DNA from: Salvia splendens
Lineage: Eukaryota; Streptophyta; Magnoliopsida; Lamiales; Lamiaceae
Assembly: GCF_004379255.2 (NCBI RefSeq)
Contig: NC_056048.1
Coordinates: forward strand, 14,283,197 to 14,347,196
DNA: 64,000 nucleotides
Reading direction: 5' to 3'
In this document: positions 48,118 to 59,310 of the stretch, in pieces
Position numbering within the stretch: the stretch's first letter is position 1
Layout: every line of letters begins with the position of its first letter
Program-made: the position numbers and the translations under genes
The notes under the pieces: generated by a model
What the model saw: the letters and a program-made list of their open reading frames with translations, nothing else
Told to the model about the DNA's origin: nothing
Databases searched by the model: none

Positions 48118-48616
48118 TCCCCTTCATCCCATAAATATATGTCCATTTAAAATAATATAAGAATTAACGCACAATTGGTAAAGTAAGAAAAAGAAGAAAA
48201 GAGTAGTTAAAGTAGTACTCCCTCCGCCCTAGATAATTTGTCCCGGTTTTCCATTTCAGTCTGTCCCACATAATTTATCCCACTTCAAAATTATCAAAAA
48301 TGGACATAAAAAAACCACTCCATTCACCCACCCACCACTCAATGTGGGACCCCTTTCCACTACATACCTTCATTTAATACAAAGTTAAACAACATTTTTA
48401 AAACCCGTGCCAGGTCAAACTGACCCAAATTATCTGGGACGGAGGGAGTATTAGTGAATAGTGGGACCCACATTATTATTAGCGTTTGATGAATTGTAAT
48501 AGTAGGTCATAATGATATAAGTTGTAAATAAATTGATATATGTGAATAATGAGATTGGAGACAACTTTTTATAAATGAAAATGCTCATATTTTTATAAGA
48601 CAGACGGAAATTGGAG
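48118..48616. mobile_element. Stowaway-like MITE interrupted by another MITE
   Basis: Left end CCCTTCATCCCATAAATATATG and right end CATATTTTTATAAGACAGACGG...GGAG are diverged inverted repeats. The interior is split by the MITE at 48218-48448. Confidence 0.6.
48218..48448. mobile_element. Stowaway MITE (231 bp), intact ends
   Basis: CTCCCTCCGCCCTAGATAAT and ATTATCTGGGACGGAGGGAG form about 24-bp terminal inverted repeats with one or two mismatches, flanked by TA on both sides (48216-48217 and 48449-48450). Non-coding. Confidence 0.92.
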
Positions 48617-48658
48617 TATAATTTATGGAACAGAGGGAGTATATTTAGTTAAAATCTA

Positions 48659-48954
48659 CTCCTTCTGTTCCTTCATAGTTGAAGCACTTCTTCTTGCACA
48701 TAGTTTAAGAAATTGATATTCACCGTGTTAAACTTATTCTGGCACATAGTTTAAGAAACTAATGTTCGGCGTTTAATTGGTAGGTAATAAAGTAGATAAT
48801 GTACGAAAGAGAAAAAAAAGTAGAAAAGTGAATAAAGTAAGAAATAGAATTGAGTAAGAATGAAAAAATAGTTAATTATTACATATGTGAAATGCTTGAA
48901 CTATAAAGAAACTTTTTGAAATGGAAAAATGACTAAACTATGAAGGAACGTAGG
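48659..48954. mobile_element. Stowaway-like MITE, diverged
   Basis: Left CTCCTTCTGTTCCTTCATAG, right CTATGAAGGAACGTAGGA, TA at 48657-48658. A short internal repeat, GGCACATAGTTTAAGAAA, occurs twice. Confidence 0.65.
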
Positions 48955-49539
48955 ATCTAATATAAAAAAATGAGAATGAAATGGAATGATCATTCTTTAG
49001 GTAAATGAAAGGAATGACTATTTTCATGGGAAATGGAATATAATTCCTAATGAAATGGTGATTACTTAGAATGATACTATTACTAAGGAGAGAATGGAAT
49101 TGAGATAGGAGTAGAATAAAAATTTCATTTCATTCTTGTGCTTGGTAAGCGCAAGGAATATAAATGGATGAAATTGTTATTTATTGATTGATTTTATTTC
49201 TATGTTTGGTAACCACAAATAATATATAAATGAAATGAAAATATAAACAATAATTAATTTAAAATATAATTTCACTTTTATCTAATAGTAGAATTAATTG
49301 TTCCAGACATACGATTTTGTAAATATTCAAATTTTAGAAATAAATATTAATTACATTTCGTATATTAAAAACTATGAAACAGTGAGTTTATAATTATAGG
49401 ATTAAAATATATTGGTGTTGACAATTAAGTATCTCAAATGAATTTTGTGTGGGGTGTGAATATTGCATCTGGAAGTGTATGTGTGTATATTGTGTGTGGA
49501 ATAGTAGGGTGTGTATAGTGTTTTTTAAAAAAATTATTA

Positions 49540-49738
49540 CTCTATGTTTCATCGAAGATGATTCACTTCCCCTTTTAGTTTTTCCTATATAACATGATTC
49601 ATTACTAAAAATAGAAATCTCTTTATCTCTACTCTATTCAATCTCTCACTTTATTCTCTCCACCTAACACACAAAATAAAATTGCATAAAATCTCGTGTC
49701 GTATAAGGAAGGGGTCATCTTCATTAGGATAGAGGGAG
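49540..49738. mobile_element. Stowaway-like MITE (199 bp)
   Basis: Left CTCTATGTTTCATCGAAGAT pairs with right ATCTTCATTAGGATAGAGGG. TA precedes the left end, and the right target copy is decayed (CA). Confidence 0.65.
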
Positions 49739-50898
49739 CACTATTTTTTTAGTGTGCATAAAAGTGTATGTGTGTGTTTAGTGTGTAAGGTGTATGTTGT
49801 TGTGTAACGCCTCACTTTTTGAACCATAATTTTCGAACCCTAATTCTTTTTTAATTTAATGCGTTCAAGGTTGTGGGGTCTGAGGATTAATTGTCGAGTG
49901 AAATGACTATTTGAATTGATTGATACCTAATTTGATTTGGAGTTTTGACTCTGTGTTGATTGAATAAATTTCGTTTATGATGTGGTGTAGCGAATAATTG
50001 GGGCTTGGCGATTTTAATTGTTATCGAATGATTGGAATTATTATCAAGGCAATATAACTTGTTTGGAGTTAGTGATGGGAAAATCACAATGTGAATTTAA
50101 TATTTCATTTCCTTGAGAAATATTTATTGGACTTAATTTTATTTATTGGACTCAATTTTGTGTTGAATCCGATAAATTAAATAAACGTTATAAGTCCAAA
50201 CTTGTGAAATATAAATTGTGAGCTACACAATTTAAATAAAAATACTAAGGGTCTTGAACCCAAATTAATTAAATCCTACACGATTCCATCCCAACACAGT
50301 TTTTCCTCTCCTCCAAACTGCCGTGACCATGATCTACAAATTAAGTACCAAAATAAAATTAGTCAAACATAATTAATTCTAGATGAATTTGTGCAATCAA
50401 TCACCCAAAATATAATACCCTAATAATGGTTTTTCCAGTCTCAATTCATTATGCTTTTACAACCCAATTTATTCATCCTTGCACATTTCACCCTCACCAA
50501 ATCTCAAGAACTCCCAATCTGAAATTCACTTCCAAGAACTCACAAGGACGATACTGATCATTAACTCAAGCTTCTTGAAGAGGAAATTGCACCATACATA
50601 CAAAATGTTTCATTAGTGTTATAAATTGATACAAAAAGTTTCAAGTTAACATATATCATGCAAAATGTTTTGTTATTGTTACAAACTAATACATTTTCCT
50701 TATTTAATTAACACCGTTAACTATTCTGTTTCATTCAAGTAAAATAACAAAAGAAATAGGGTTATCCTTAAGAAGATGAACCTCACTAAGTATACTTCCA
50801 AGAATTGTCCGCTCCAAAAAAATTCTTTAACTTCTCCATGTAAGCTTCTTACTTTGAAGCATGGAATTTTTTCACTTTTGCTAGAGCTGAAGGAATTG
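49739..50898. other. Intergenic DNA, no supported gene
   Basis: TGTAACGCCTCAC near 49801 resembles the start of a gypsy LTR, but no partner end or PBS was found. The rest is AT-rich without coding signal. Confidence 0.4.
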
Positions 50899-51090
50899 CT
50901 TTGGAATGCAGCAAAGGTAACATATCAAGCATAATTTTCTAGGAGGATGGCTCTTATAAAGAAAGAAGATATCAAGGCATGGGAGTGGCTTTTTAATAAG
51001 CCTCCTCAAAATTGGTCTAAATCACACTTCAGAGATTTTTCCAAATGTGACATTCTCCTAAACAATCACAGTGAGAGTTTTAACAGGTAC
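50899..51090 (+). pseudogene. MULE (MuDR-type) transposase exon fragment
   Basis: 64 codons beginning LWNAAKVTYQA, then a TAA, then IKKEDIKAWEWLF, PPQNWSKSHF and LLNNHSESFNRY. This matches the conserved tail of the MULE transposase catalytic domain (W..L.P..W.R..F...K.D.LLNN..ESFN). The sequence stops at a GT (splice donor or decay) and element D begins 70 bp later. No other transposase part is recognisable. Confidence 0.7.
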
Positions 51091-51161
51091 TTATTTTCTC
51101 TTTACACTATTACTAATATATACTGAAATTAGCATCATTGTTTTATTAAACTGAAAGTTAC

Positions 51162-52601
51162 TGATAAGGCTCGTTTCATGCATCTATTTTACGGGTAAAT
51201 TCTGTGATTTCAACGGTGCTAACATGCGTATATAAGTCCAGGTGTGTGAAAAATCTGCCAGACCCAGGAATGAAGGACAATTACTAGGGCAGAGGAAATA
51301 GAGAAGAAAAGTGAAGAAAAGAAGCAAATTCCGCGAGGGTACAATCGTCAAATCAAGATTACCATTGCCCTAGGGATTGGAGCCACACCTATAAATACCA
51401 GGAAGCTTACGAATTTAAGGAAGACGTAGTTAGAGAATTTCCTTGGGTATTTCCGGCTCGTTCTTCACACTTTCACTCACGCACTTGGTTCCATGGTGAT
51501 TTGGGGTAGTTAGTGGTGGTTTTTGTTTAGTTTAGCTGAAGGTGTAACACCACTCCGAGAAGGAGTGAAGAAATAATTTACTTTCTGCACGTACTCTTAT
51601 CTCGCCGATTTCCTTGCCAGAAATTTGGCGATTGCTTGTGACTCATTTCAGCTTACGTTTAATCTAGTTTAAATTTCTGTTTTCAGTTGATCTTAATGTT
51701 TACTGCTCTGATTACTGCTTTGGATGTGTTTCACAATTTTTTTGGTTGATCGGAGTTGAGATCGGTGTTGATCGGAGTCGATCTTTTCAATTGAGGTTGA
51801 ATCGGAGTGGGAATGATGTTGAACACTGTGGATCTAGTTTATTTGGTGTTGACTCTGGTAGATCTAGCTTAGATTTCTGTTAATCGTTCGAATCTGGAAT
51901 ACGTGTGTTTGGATCTGCATGGAAAACTCTGTTACCGCATGTTTACTTAGTCAAGTAGTTTGGATCTGATAGCTTTCAGTTTAATTGAAGTATTCGTCGT
52001 TCAATTTGAGGTATGCTCTGTTTTCATGACTGCTCTGTTCAATTAGTGCTCGTTTGTTGGAGAAGATGAAGTTGATCTGTAGTTGTAATCGTACTGCTTT
52101 AGTTTGTTAATTGCAGCTTTCTGTCAGTAGCTATTTCGAGTAATCTGTTTCGCTGTTTACTTTTGCTTGCTTTGTGTTTGGTTCATTTAGGAAACTGCTT
52201 TACTTGACCCAGAAACTGTGCGAATACTCTCAAATTACTGTTGGATACAAATCATGCATGCATTTATATTTTACGTACCTTCAATTCTCCAGATCTGGTA
52301 GTTAGCATAGATTAGATTTTATTTCCCATGCCTAGTAGTTTAAAACTCGATCCTCATGTTGCGTGGCAGCAGCCAACCCGCTCCAAAAGTTCTCTCTATG
52401 CATTCCAACCCTTCCGTCCTCGTGGATTCGATCCCGACTTCCATATACTAACCGATAGTGTAGAGGGTTGAGGTTTTGAGGCAAGGTTGTTACAACAACG
52501 ACTGCATTCTGAAGGTCCACGATCTCCTAGACCCTGTGCTCTAGTGAATCCTCTAGAACTAAGAATTAGACACACAGCGTAACGGAACCTTGGACGCTTC
52601 A
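51162..52601 (+). repeat. Element D 5' LTR (1440 bp)
   Basis: Starts TGATAAGGCTCGTTTCATG and ends GGACGCTTCA. TATAAATA at 51390-51397. Confidence 0.95.
51390..51397 (+). promoter_or_regulatory. TATA box of the D LTR promoter
   Basis: TATAAATA, conserved in the 3' LTR at 63667-63674 and in a similar place in B and E. Confidence 0.65.
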
Positions 52602-52603
52602 AA

Positions 52604-52621
52604 TGGCGCCGTTGCCGGGGA
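52604..52621 (+). other. Element D primer binding site (tRNA-Asp)
   Basis: TGGCGCCGTTGCCGGGGA two bases after the LTR, an exact complement to plant tRNA-Asp. Confidence 0.95.
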
Positions 52622-52703
52622 TGGATGGCGTTGTTTATGTTTGCATCTAGAGATTTTTGTCGTACATAGTTTTCATTTGTGTTTTTCGTTTCCTTTTCAG
52701 TTT

Positions 52704-54904
52704 ATGAGCATAGGCTCAAGGTCAGGACACTGGAGTAACTCATTTGGTTGGAGAGACGGCAGATTAAGAAGACAGTCTCCCCTGTTACTACCCGATCTGG
52801 GTTGACAACAGGAGATCCAGTCCAGCTGAGTTCAGAAAGTGAAGACGACCTAGTCCCACCCATCAAGGAGGAAGTTGAGTCAACTGCAGACTCAGACGAA
52901 GGAACTGTCAGAATGGCGGCTAAACTAGACAACGATCCATAGATCGGCTCGCTTAATGCTCATTTGAACGGCGAGCCGGCACAAGCAATAATAATCACCC
53001 AAGCTCAGAGATGAATAGACATCAAGACCAATGTAGTGGTTGTCATGCCACACTTCTATGGCTGCAAGATAGAATGTCCCTACGAGTTTCTACATGAGTT
53101 TTGCAAGCACTGCAACATTCAGAAGAGGCCACCTAACTCGACCGAGGAAGATTATAGGCTACGTGCTCTACCTTTCGCACTGAAGGGAGAGGCGAATACA
53201 TGGCTATTGAGGTTGCCGGCAAATTCTATAAGCTCGTGGGCAGAATTCAGGTTAGTGTTCTTGGATTACTTCTTTTCATCGAACAAGATGAATGTAATCA
53301 AGAAGGAGATTCTGGCATGCCGGCAAGATTATGATGAGGCGTTGAGTCAGTACTGGTCGCGATTCAAGGGTTTGCTCGATTCATGCCCTATTAACCGAAT
53401 GTGTGAAGCAGAGGTTTACAACATCTTTTATGAAGGGGCGAATCCGGAGTCCAGGGATTTATTAAACTCCTCGAGCGGGGGAAATTTTACCAAGAAGCGA
53501 GTAAGTGAGGCCCGAGAAATTTTGGGTAGGCTAATTGATGCCAAGAAGGCGTACGATTCTCCTCGTACCATCCTGAAGAGGGGAAGTGTAGAGGCAGTAA
53601 ATATGCAAAGTGAAGACCAGATAGATGCGAGAATAGATAAGCTGCAGAAAGCAATTCTGATTGCCTTAGGGAAGAACAATTCCCCAGACCCAGGAGAGAA
53701 GACCAAGCAACTGCCAGGTCCAGAGGAAGTGTACCAATGCTATGGTCAGCAGAACGAGGGCGATGGCCAAGCTCAGGCAAATGCAATGGGAAGCTGGAAC
53801 CCTAACGGAAGTTGGAACCCAGGCAGGCAAAGGGATGCTCCCTGGAGGGATCACCCGAATTTCAGATGGTCTAACAACGATCCGGATCTGCCGCCGCCGC
53901 AATAAAACAAAAATTATTCAAACCCTCAGGAGCGACAACCGAATTGGGTTAACAAGAATCAGGAGGGGAACAATTGGGCCAATCGGCAATAGAATGACCA
54001 ACCCAACTGGGCAAACAGGAATCAGAACAATCCAGCCAGTTCATATGTGCCACCTCACCAGAGGAATTATCAAGGCAACAATCAGAACTCTCAGCCCAAC
54101 CATCAAAATCAGCAAGGGCAGAATCAGCAGTATCACAACACAGGAGGCTCAGGGAATTTCAGGCCGAACCAGGGACATGGTCCAAATCACCCTCAAGGAC
54201 CGAATACTAGCCAGCCGAAGAACATTAATGAGTTGGTAGGTGATCTGGTGAACTCGCAGCAGCACATTCAGAACAACATGCAGTCCAATAACGACGTGGT
54301 GCATAAGCTTCAAGATGCGCAGAATGAGCAGAAGATAGCTATGGACATGTTAGCTAAACAGCACTCCCAGATCGCGACTCCTTTAAGCGAGATGCGCGGA
54401 AATGAAGAAAGAATTCCTGCCTCGGTTAAACCACCAGATAGGGTAAATATCAGTCAGGTAACCCTGAGATCGGGGCGAGGATATGATGGGCCAAGTGTGA
54501 AGAAAGATGGAGAGTCCATTCTCACTTCATTGGAAAAGGAAACCGGAACAGAGGAAGCTGAAACAGAGGAAGCTGAAACAGAGGAAGCTGAAACAGGGGA
54601 GGTCGGAACAGGGAATGCCAACCAGAGTACAAATAGTGAGAAAGCAATACCCCGAACAGCTGATCAACATCCCCCAGGTCCAAGAGTTGAACTAGAGATA
54701 GAAGAAATCAACATAGGAACTGGAGAATCTTCCAAGGGAAACATTAGCAATAGTGAGAGGCAAGTGAAACCCTTTCCCCACCGAGGTGAACCTAGGAAGA
54801 AGAAGGAAGACCCAGCGGACTTCATGGAAATCTTTGGGAAGCTGGAAATTAACCTACCATTTCTCCAAGCTCTAAAGCTGCCCATCTTTAGTAAGTTTAT
54901 CTAG
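52704..54904 (+). pseudogene. Element D gag
   Basis: ATG 52704 (MSIGSRSGHW). A frameshift near 52766 moves into the frame that continues to 54904. The gag core (CPYEFLHEFCKHCN, GEANTWLLRLPANSISSW, SQYWSRFKGLLDSCP) spans 53036-53500. Then come NPNGSWNPGRQRDAPW and HPNFRWS, and an Asn/Gln-rich tail with TAA at 53903-53905 and TAG near 53990. After MDMLAKQHSQIATPL and VTLRSGRGYDGP there is a (EEAET)n repeat (54545-54595). No CCHC knuckle. Ends FLQALKLPIFSKFI. Confidence 0.9.
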
Positions 54905-55788
54905 GAGTTCATAGTTGGGAAGACCAAACCCATCGGTAAAATCGTGATTGGGGAAACTGTGTCAGCCGTGATCCAGAAGAGAAGAATGCCTTCTAAGCGT
55001 ACATACCCAGGTAAGTTCACTCTCCCTATCTCAATTGGGAACATTAATGTTGAGCATGCCATGTGTGACTTAGGTGCTTCGATAAATGTTTTACCGCTTC
55101 AGCTTTATAAGAAATTGGAGGGAGTAAGGATGGTGGATACGAAGGTGGTGATTCAGTAAGCTGATAGGTCATGCATCAGTCCTGAGGGAATTTTAGAGAA
55201 TGTGATCGTTAAGGTGCATGATTTTCTGTATCCTGCTGATTTCCATGTGATTAAGATGAGTGAGTACCAATCTGCTGAGTCTAGTGAAGTGCTTTTAGGA
55301 AGACCATTTTTACGCACCGCTAAGACAATCATTGATGTGTTTGATGGAACCATTTGTCTAGATTATCATGGAGAGAAGTTTACTTTTAACATTGATGAGG
55401 CTATGAAAAAGCCATTGGATATAGAAAATATGCATGCTATGGATGTGATTAACCCCCTGGTCCAAGAATTTCTTGAGACAGCGTTGATGCAGGAACAGGT
55501 GGAAAATTCATAGTTGAGTCACTCCATTGACAGGGAAGTGGCTAGTTAGTGTGAAGCAGTCAACACACTGGGAATGACGGATGAAAAGTTAGCAGAAGCA
55601 ATTCTGGAGTTTTGCAAAAGTCTAGATTTTGCCGGGTCTAAGGAATTAGCTTGTGTCGCTAGTGGGGAACATTTACCAGCACCCGAAGCATTAATTACCA
55701 AGGAGACAAAGAAGAATCCTCTACCCTAGGAGACACGTGCGGCAAAGAAGGAACTGAAGACATTACCCCCAGGCCTCAAATATGCTTA
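54905..55788 (+). pseudogene. Element D aspartic protease and linker
   Basis: Same frame as gag. CDLGASINVLP is the active-site motif (about 55066), followed by KVVIQ, a TAA at 55157-55159, VLLGRPFLRTAKTIIDVFDG, and stops near 55513, 55548 and 55727. Element A keeps CAG at the last. A one-base loss at about 55787 shifts the frame before RT. Confidence 0.85.
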
Positions 55789-57602
55789 TTGGAAGAGAAC
55801 GAGATGTTCCCGGTAAGCGTCAACTTCAACCTGACACGGAAGCAGGAAGAAGAGTTACTGGAAGTACTCAGGAGGAATAAGACAGCCATAGGCTGGACTC
55901 TATCAGACCTGGTGGGGATCAGCCCTGATCTCTGCGTGCACCATATTCACCTGGAAGATGGAGCCAGACCTCACAGAGACCCACAGAGGAAGCTGAATCC
56001 AAATATGAAAGAGGAATTTTTAAAAGAAGTACTCAAGCTACTTTCGCTGGGTATTATATATTCTATTCCAGACAGCAAGTGGGTAAGCCCGGTCCATATG
56101 GTACCTAAGAAGTCAGGCATTCAAGTGGTTACAAATGAGAAGAACGAGTTGGTGCCCACTAGATTAGTGACCGGGTGGCGGATGTGTATAGACTACCGGA
56201 AACTAAATGAGACTACGCGGAAGGACCATTTTCCGTTGCCATTTATAGATCAAATGCTGGAAAGATTGGCAGGCAAAAAGTTTTTCTGTTTTCTGGATGG
56301 GTATAGCGGATACTTCCAAATTTACGTTGATCCGGAAGACCAGGAGAAAACAACTTTCACATGCCCGTTTGGGACGTATGCATATAGGAGGATGCCCTTT
56401 GGATTGTGCAATGCGCCAGGCACTTTTCAGAGGTTCATGATGAGTATTTTCTCAGACCTGTTAGAGGAGTGTATAGAGATTTTTATGGATGACTTCACAG
56501 TCTACGGGGAATTCTTTCGAGGGATTTGGATCTAGTGTTACAAAGATGTAGAGAGAAGAATCTGGTACTGAATTTTGAAAAGTGCCACTTCATGGTTCAT
56601 GAGGGAATTGTTCTGGGACACGTGGTCTCGGAAAAAAGGTATTCAGGTGGATAAGGCGAAGGTAGACGTGATCTCAAATCTTCTATATCCTACGAATCAG
56701 AAAGAAATAAGGGGATTTTTGGGTCATGCTGGATTCTACCGGAGGTTCATTAAGGACTTTGCAAAAGTCGCACAGCCACTAACCCGCCTCCTGCAGAATG
56801 ACGTAGACTTCAACTTTGACGAGGCATGTCAAGGGGCCTTCCAACTTCTAAAAGAAAGACTTGTATCAGCCCCTATCATTAGAGCTCCAGATTGGAATTA
56901 CCCTTCGAGGTAATGTGTGACGCCAGCGATTACACGGTCGGAGCAGTCTTAGGTCAAAGAATTGAAGGGAAAAGCTACGTGATCTTCTATGCGTCCAAGA
57001 CCCTGAACCAGGCCCAGAAAAATTACGACACCACGGAGAAAGAGATGCTAGCAGTCGTGTATTCCTTTGAGAAATTCCGGCCATACTTGCTGGGGTCGAA
57101 GGTAATCATGTTTACTGATCATGCAGCGTTAAAGTATCTATTGGCAAAGAAAGAATCTAAGCCACGGTTGATCCGATCGGTGTTGTTACTCCAAGAGTTC
57201 GATTGGGAAGTTAAGGACAAGAAGGGCACTGAGAACAAGGTAGCTGATCATCTCAGCAGAATTTTTCAGGGAGATACTGACGAGGCCATACCAGATGCGT
57301 TCCCAGAGGAACATCTGTACTTCACAGGAGAAACCTCAAGCCTCATTTGTTGGGATAGAGTAATGGCTGCGACTGGAGCTGGAGTTTCTGACAAAGGGAA
57401 GTACCCGCTAAATGTGGAACCATGGTTCGCTGACCTAGCAAATTACTTAGTCACGGGGGAACTGCCCAGTACTCCAGATATTTCTCGGGCCCAGAGGATG
57501 AAAATCAGAAGTGAGGCCAAGTATTATTTCTGGGACGATCCATACCTATGGAGAATGGGGTTCGACCAAGTAATCAGGAGATGCTTTCCGGAATGGGAGT
57601 AG
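55789..57602 (+). pseudogene. Element D reverse transcriptase and RNase H
   Basis: RT 55789-56535: KSGIQVVTNEKNE, GWRMCIDYRKLNETTRKDHF, FCFLDGYSGYFQI, FMDDFTVYG. A deletion near 56520 and an extra A in an A-run near 56636 shift the frame out and back. 56630-56913 is the thumb/connection region. A one-base loss near 56908 then shifts again to RNase H at 56892-57602 ([52 protein letters not shown]). TAG at 57600-57602 replaces a CAG kept in A. Confidence 0.93.
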
Positions 57603-58727
57603 AGAGACGTACTAGACCACTGCCATGCATTGGCGTGCGGTGGGCATTTTGGTCCGAAGAAGACAGCTCGGAAGGTTTTAGACAATGGATTTTATTGGCC
57701 GGCACTGAATAAGGACGCTTACGACTACTGCCATAATTGTAACCGATGCCAGCAGACTGGGGGGATTTCCACCCGAGATGAGATGCCCTAGATCCCAGTG
57801 ATCGTCTGCGAGGTTTTTGATGTCTGGGGGATGGACTTCATGGGTCCATTCCCATCCTCCTATGGCAACTCTTACATATTGGTGGCGGTAGATTACGTGT
57901 CGAAATGGATAGAGACCAAGGCAACTGCCACCTGTGAGGTAAAAGAGGTCACGAGGTTCCTCATGGCAAACATTTTCAGTAGATACGGAGTACCAAGGGC
58001 GGTCATTTTTTACCAGGGAACGCATTTCTGTAATCGGACGATGGAGGCGCTCATGAAGAAATACGGGGTACATCATAGACTTTCCACTCCGTATCATCCG
58101 CAAAGCAACGGTCAAGCAGAAATCTCTAACAGAGAGATCAAGAGAATTTTGGAAAAGACAGTCAACCCGTCAAGGAAGGATTGGAGCAGAAGGCTAGATG
58201 ATGCTCTCTGGGCCTATCGCACTGCGTTTAAAACCCCCATTGGTATGTCGCCATATAGACTGTTGTTTGGAAAAATATGCCACCTTCCTATTGGGATAGA
58301 GCACAAGGCCTATTGGGTAGTCAGAGAAATGAACATAAAGCCGAAAGTCTGCGGAGAGGAAAGGAAACTGCAACTGTAGGAGTTGGAGGAGCTGAGACTC
58401 GAATCTTATGATGCCGCAATGTGGAACAAGGAAAAAACCAAGTTGTGGCACGATAAAAAACTCCGGACGAAGGAACTGCAGGTTGGGCAGAAAGTACTCC
58501 TTTTCCAGTCAAGGTTGAAGCTCATGCCAGGAAAATTGAAGTCGAAGTGGACAGGACCTTACACCATGGTGAGCCTTAGAGCCAACAGAGCAGTAGAGAT
58601 TCAGGGATGTACTCCTAACTCTGTTCCTTTTCTGGTAAATGGTCATCGAGTCAAGAGGTATAGGGATAGTTTAGAGTTGTGTGTAGTGGAAGAAGTTCCA
58701 CTGTGCCTGCTCCCCACTATCGCCTAA
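57603..58727 (+). pseudogene. Element D integrase
   Basis: The HHCC zinc domain is readable (H..H about 57622-57650, NCNRCQQTGG). TAG at 57789-57791 separates it from the rve core (57798-58379): [14 protein letters not shown] with the first Asp, FYQGTHF where the second catalytic Asp should stand, and [11 protein letters not shown] with the Glu. TAG at 58377-58379, then the C-terminal part ([17 protein letters not shown] ... VEEVPLCLLPTIA) ends at TAA. Tyr at the second acidic position indicates a dead enzyme. Confidence 0.9.
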
Positions 58728-59310
58728 GAGATTAAAGGTTTTAAGTATTCTTTGGGAATTCTTTGGTCAAAGAAATTTTCAAGACAAAACCCAATTACCG
58801 AGAATACTTAAACAGTTTTTGTATATATTGTGAATATCTCTTTTTTACGTTCTCTTAAGAAAACCCAAACAAAGAAAAAAAAATCTTTTAAACCAAATTT
58901 TTTTTTTCAAAATACCGAATATCCTTTGGAATGTCATTTGAGCTTGAAATTTTTTATCTTATTTCCTTGACCTGGGAGTTCGGTGTTTCATTCTTTTGTT
59001 TAAGTGCTTTTAAGTTATGTGTTGATAGGGCAGCAGTTACGCGGCAGTTGGAGTTGAGGGAGAGCAGAGAAGAATGGCAGGAGTTTGGGATTTTGAAATT
59101 TAAAATTCGAAAAGGAAGAGGTAACGAACGGCCGCTGATGTCATCTTGCAGCTTTCCGTTTTCCCTTAATCTTTCCATAATCTTTCTTTACCTAAAATAA
59201 ACTTCCCTAATCTTGTTAGCTCCCTCCCATAACTCCGAAATTCTCTCTCATACGCTACGATTTTCTTTGCAGAAAACGAAAGAAACCTCGCTGCACTGCA
59301 CCGAATCACG
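58728..59310 (+). other. Element D spacer between integrase and post-pol ORF
   Basis: No convincing gene. The short ORF at 58931-59200 is not conserved in A or B. T- and A-rich runs lie around 58850-58910. Confidence 0.5.

Noticed and set aside
46984..49815. Possible gypsy LTR between GGGTGTGACA and TGTAACGCC-like ends
   Set aside because: The end-like motif lies left of the start-like motif, with no PBS or matching partner; not enough to call an element.
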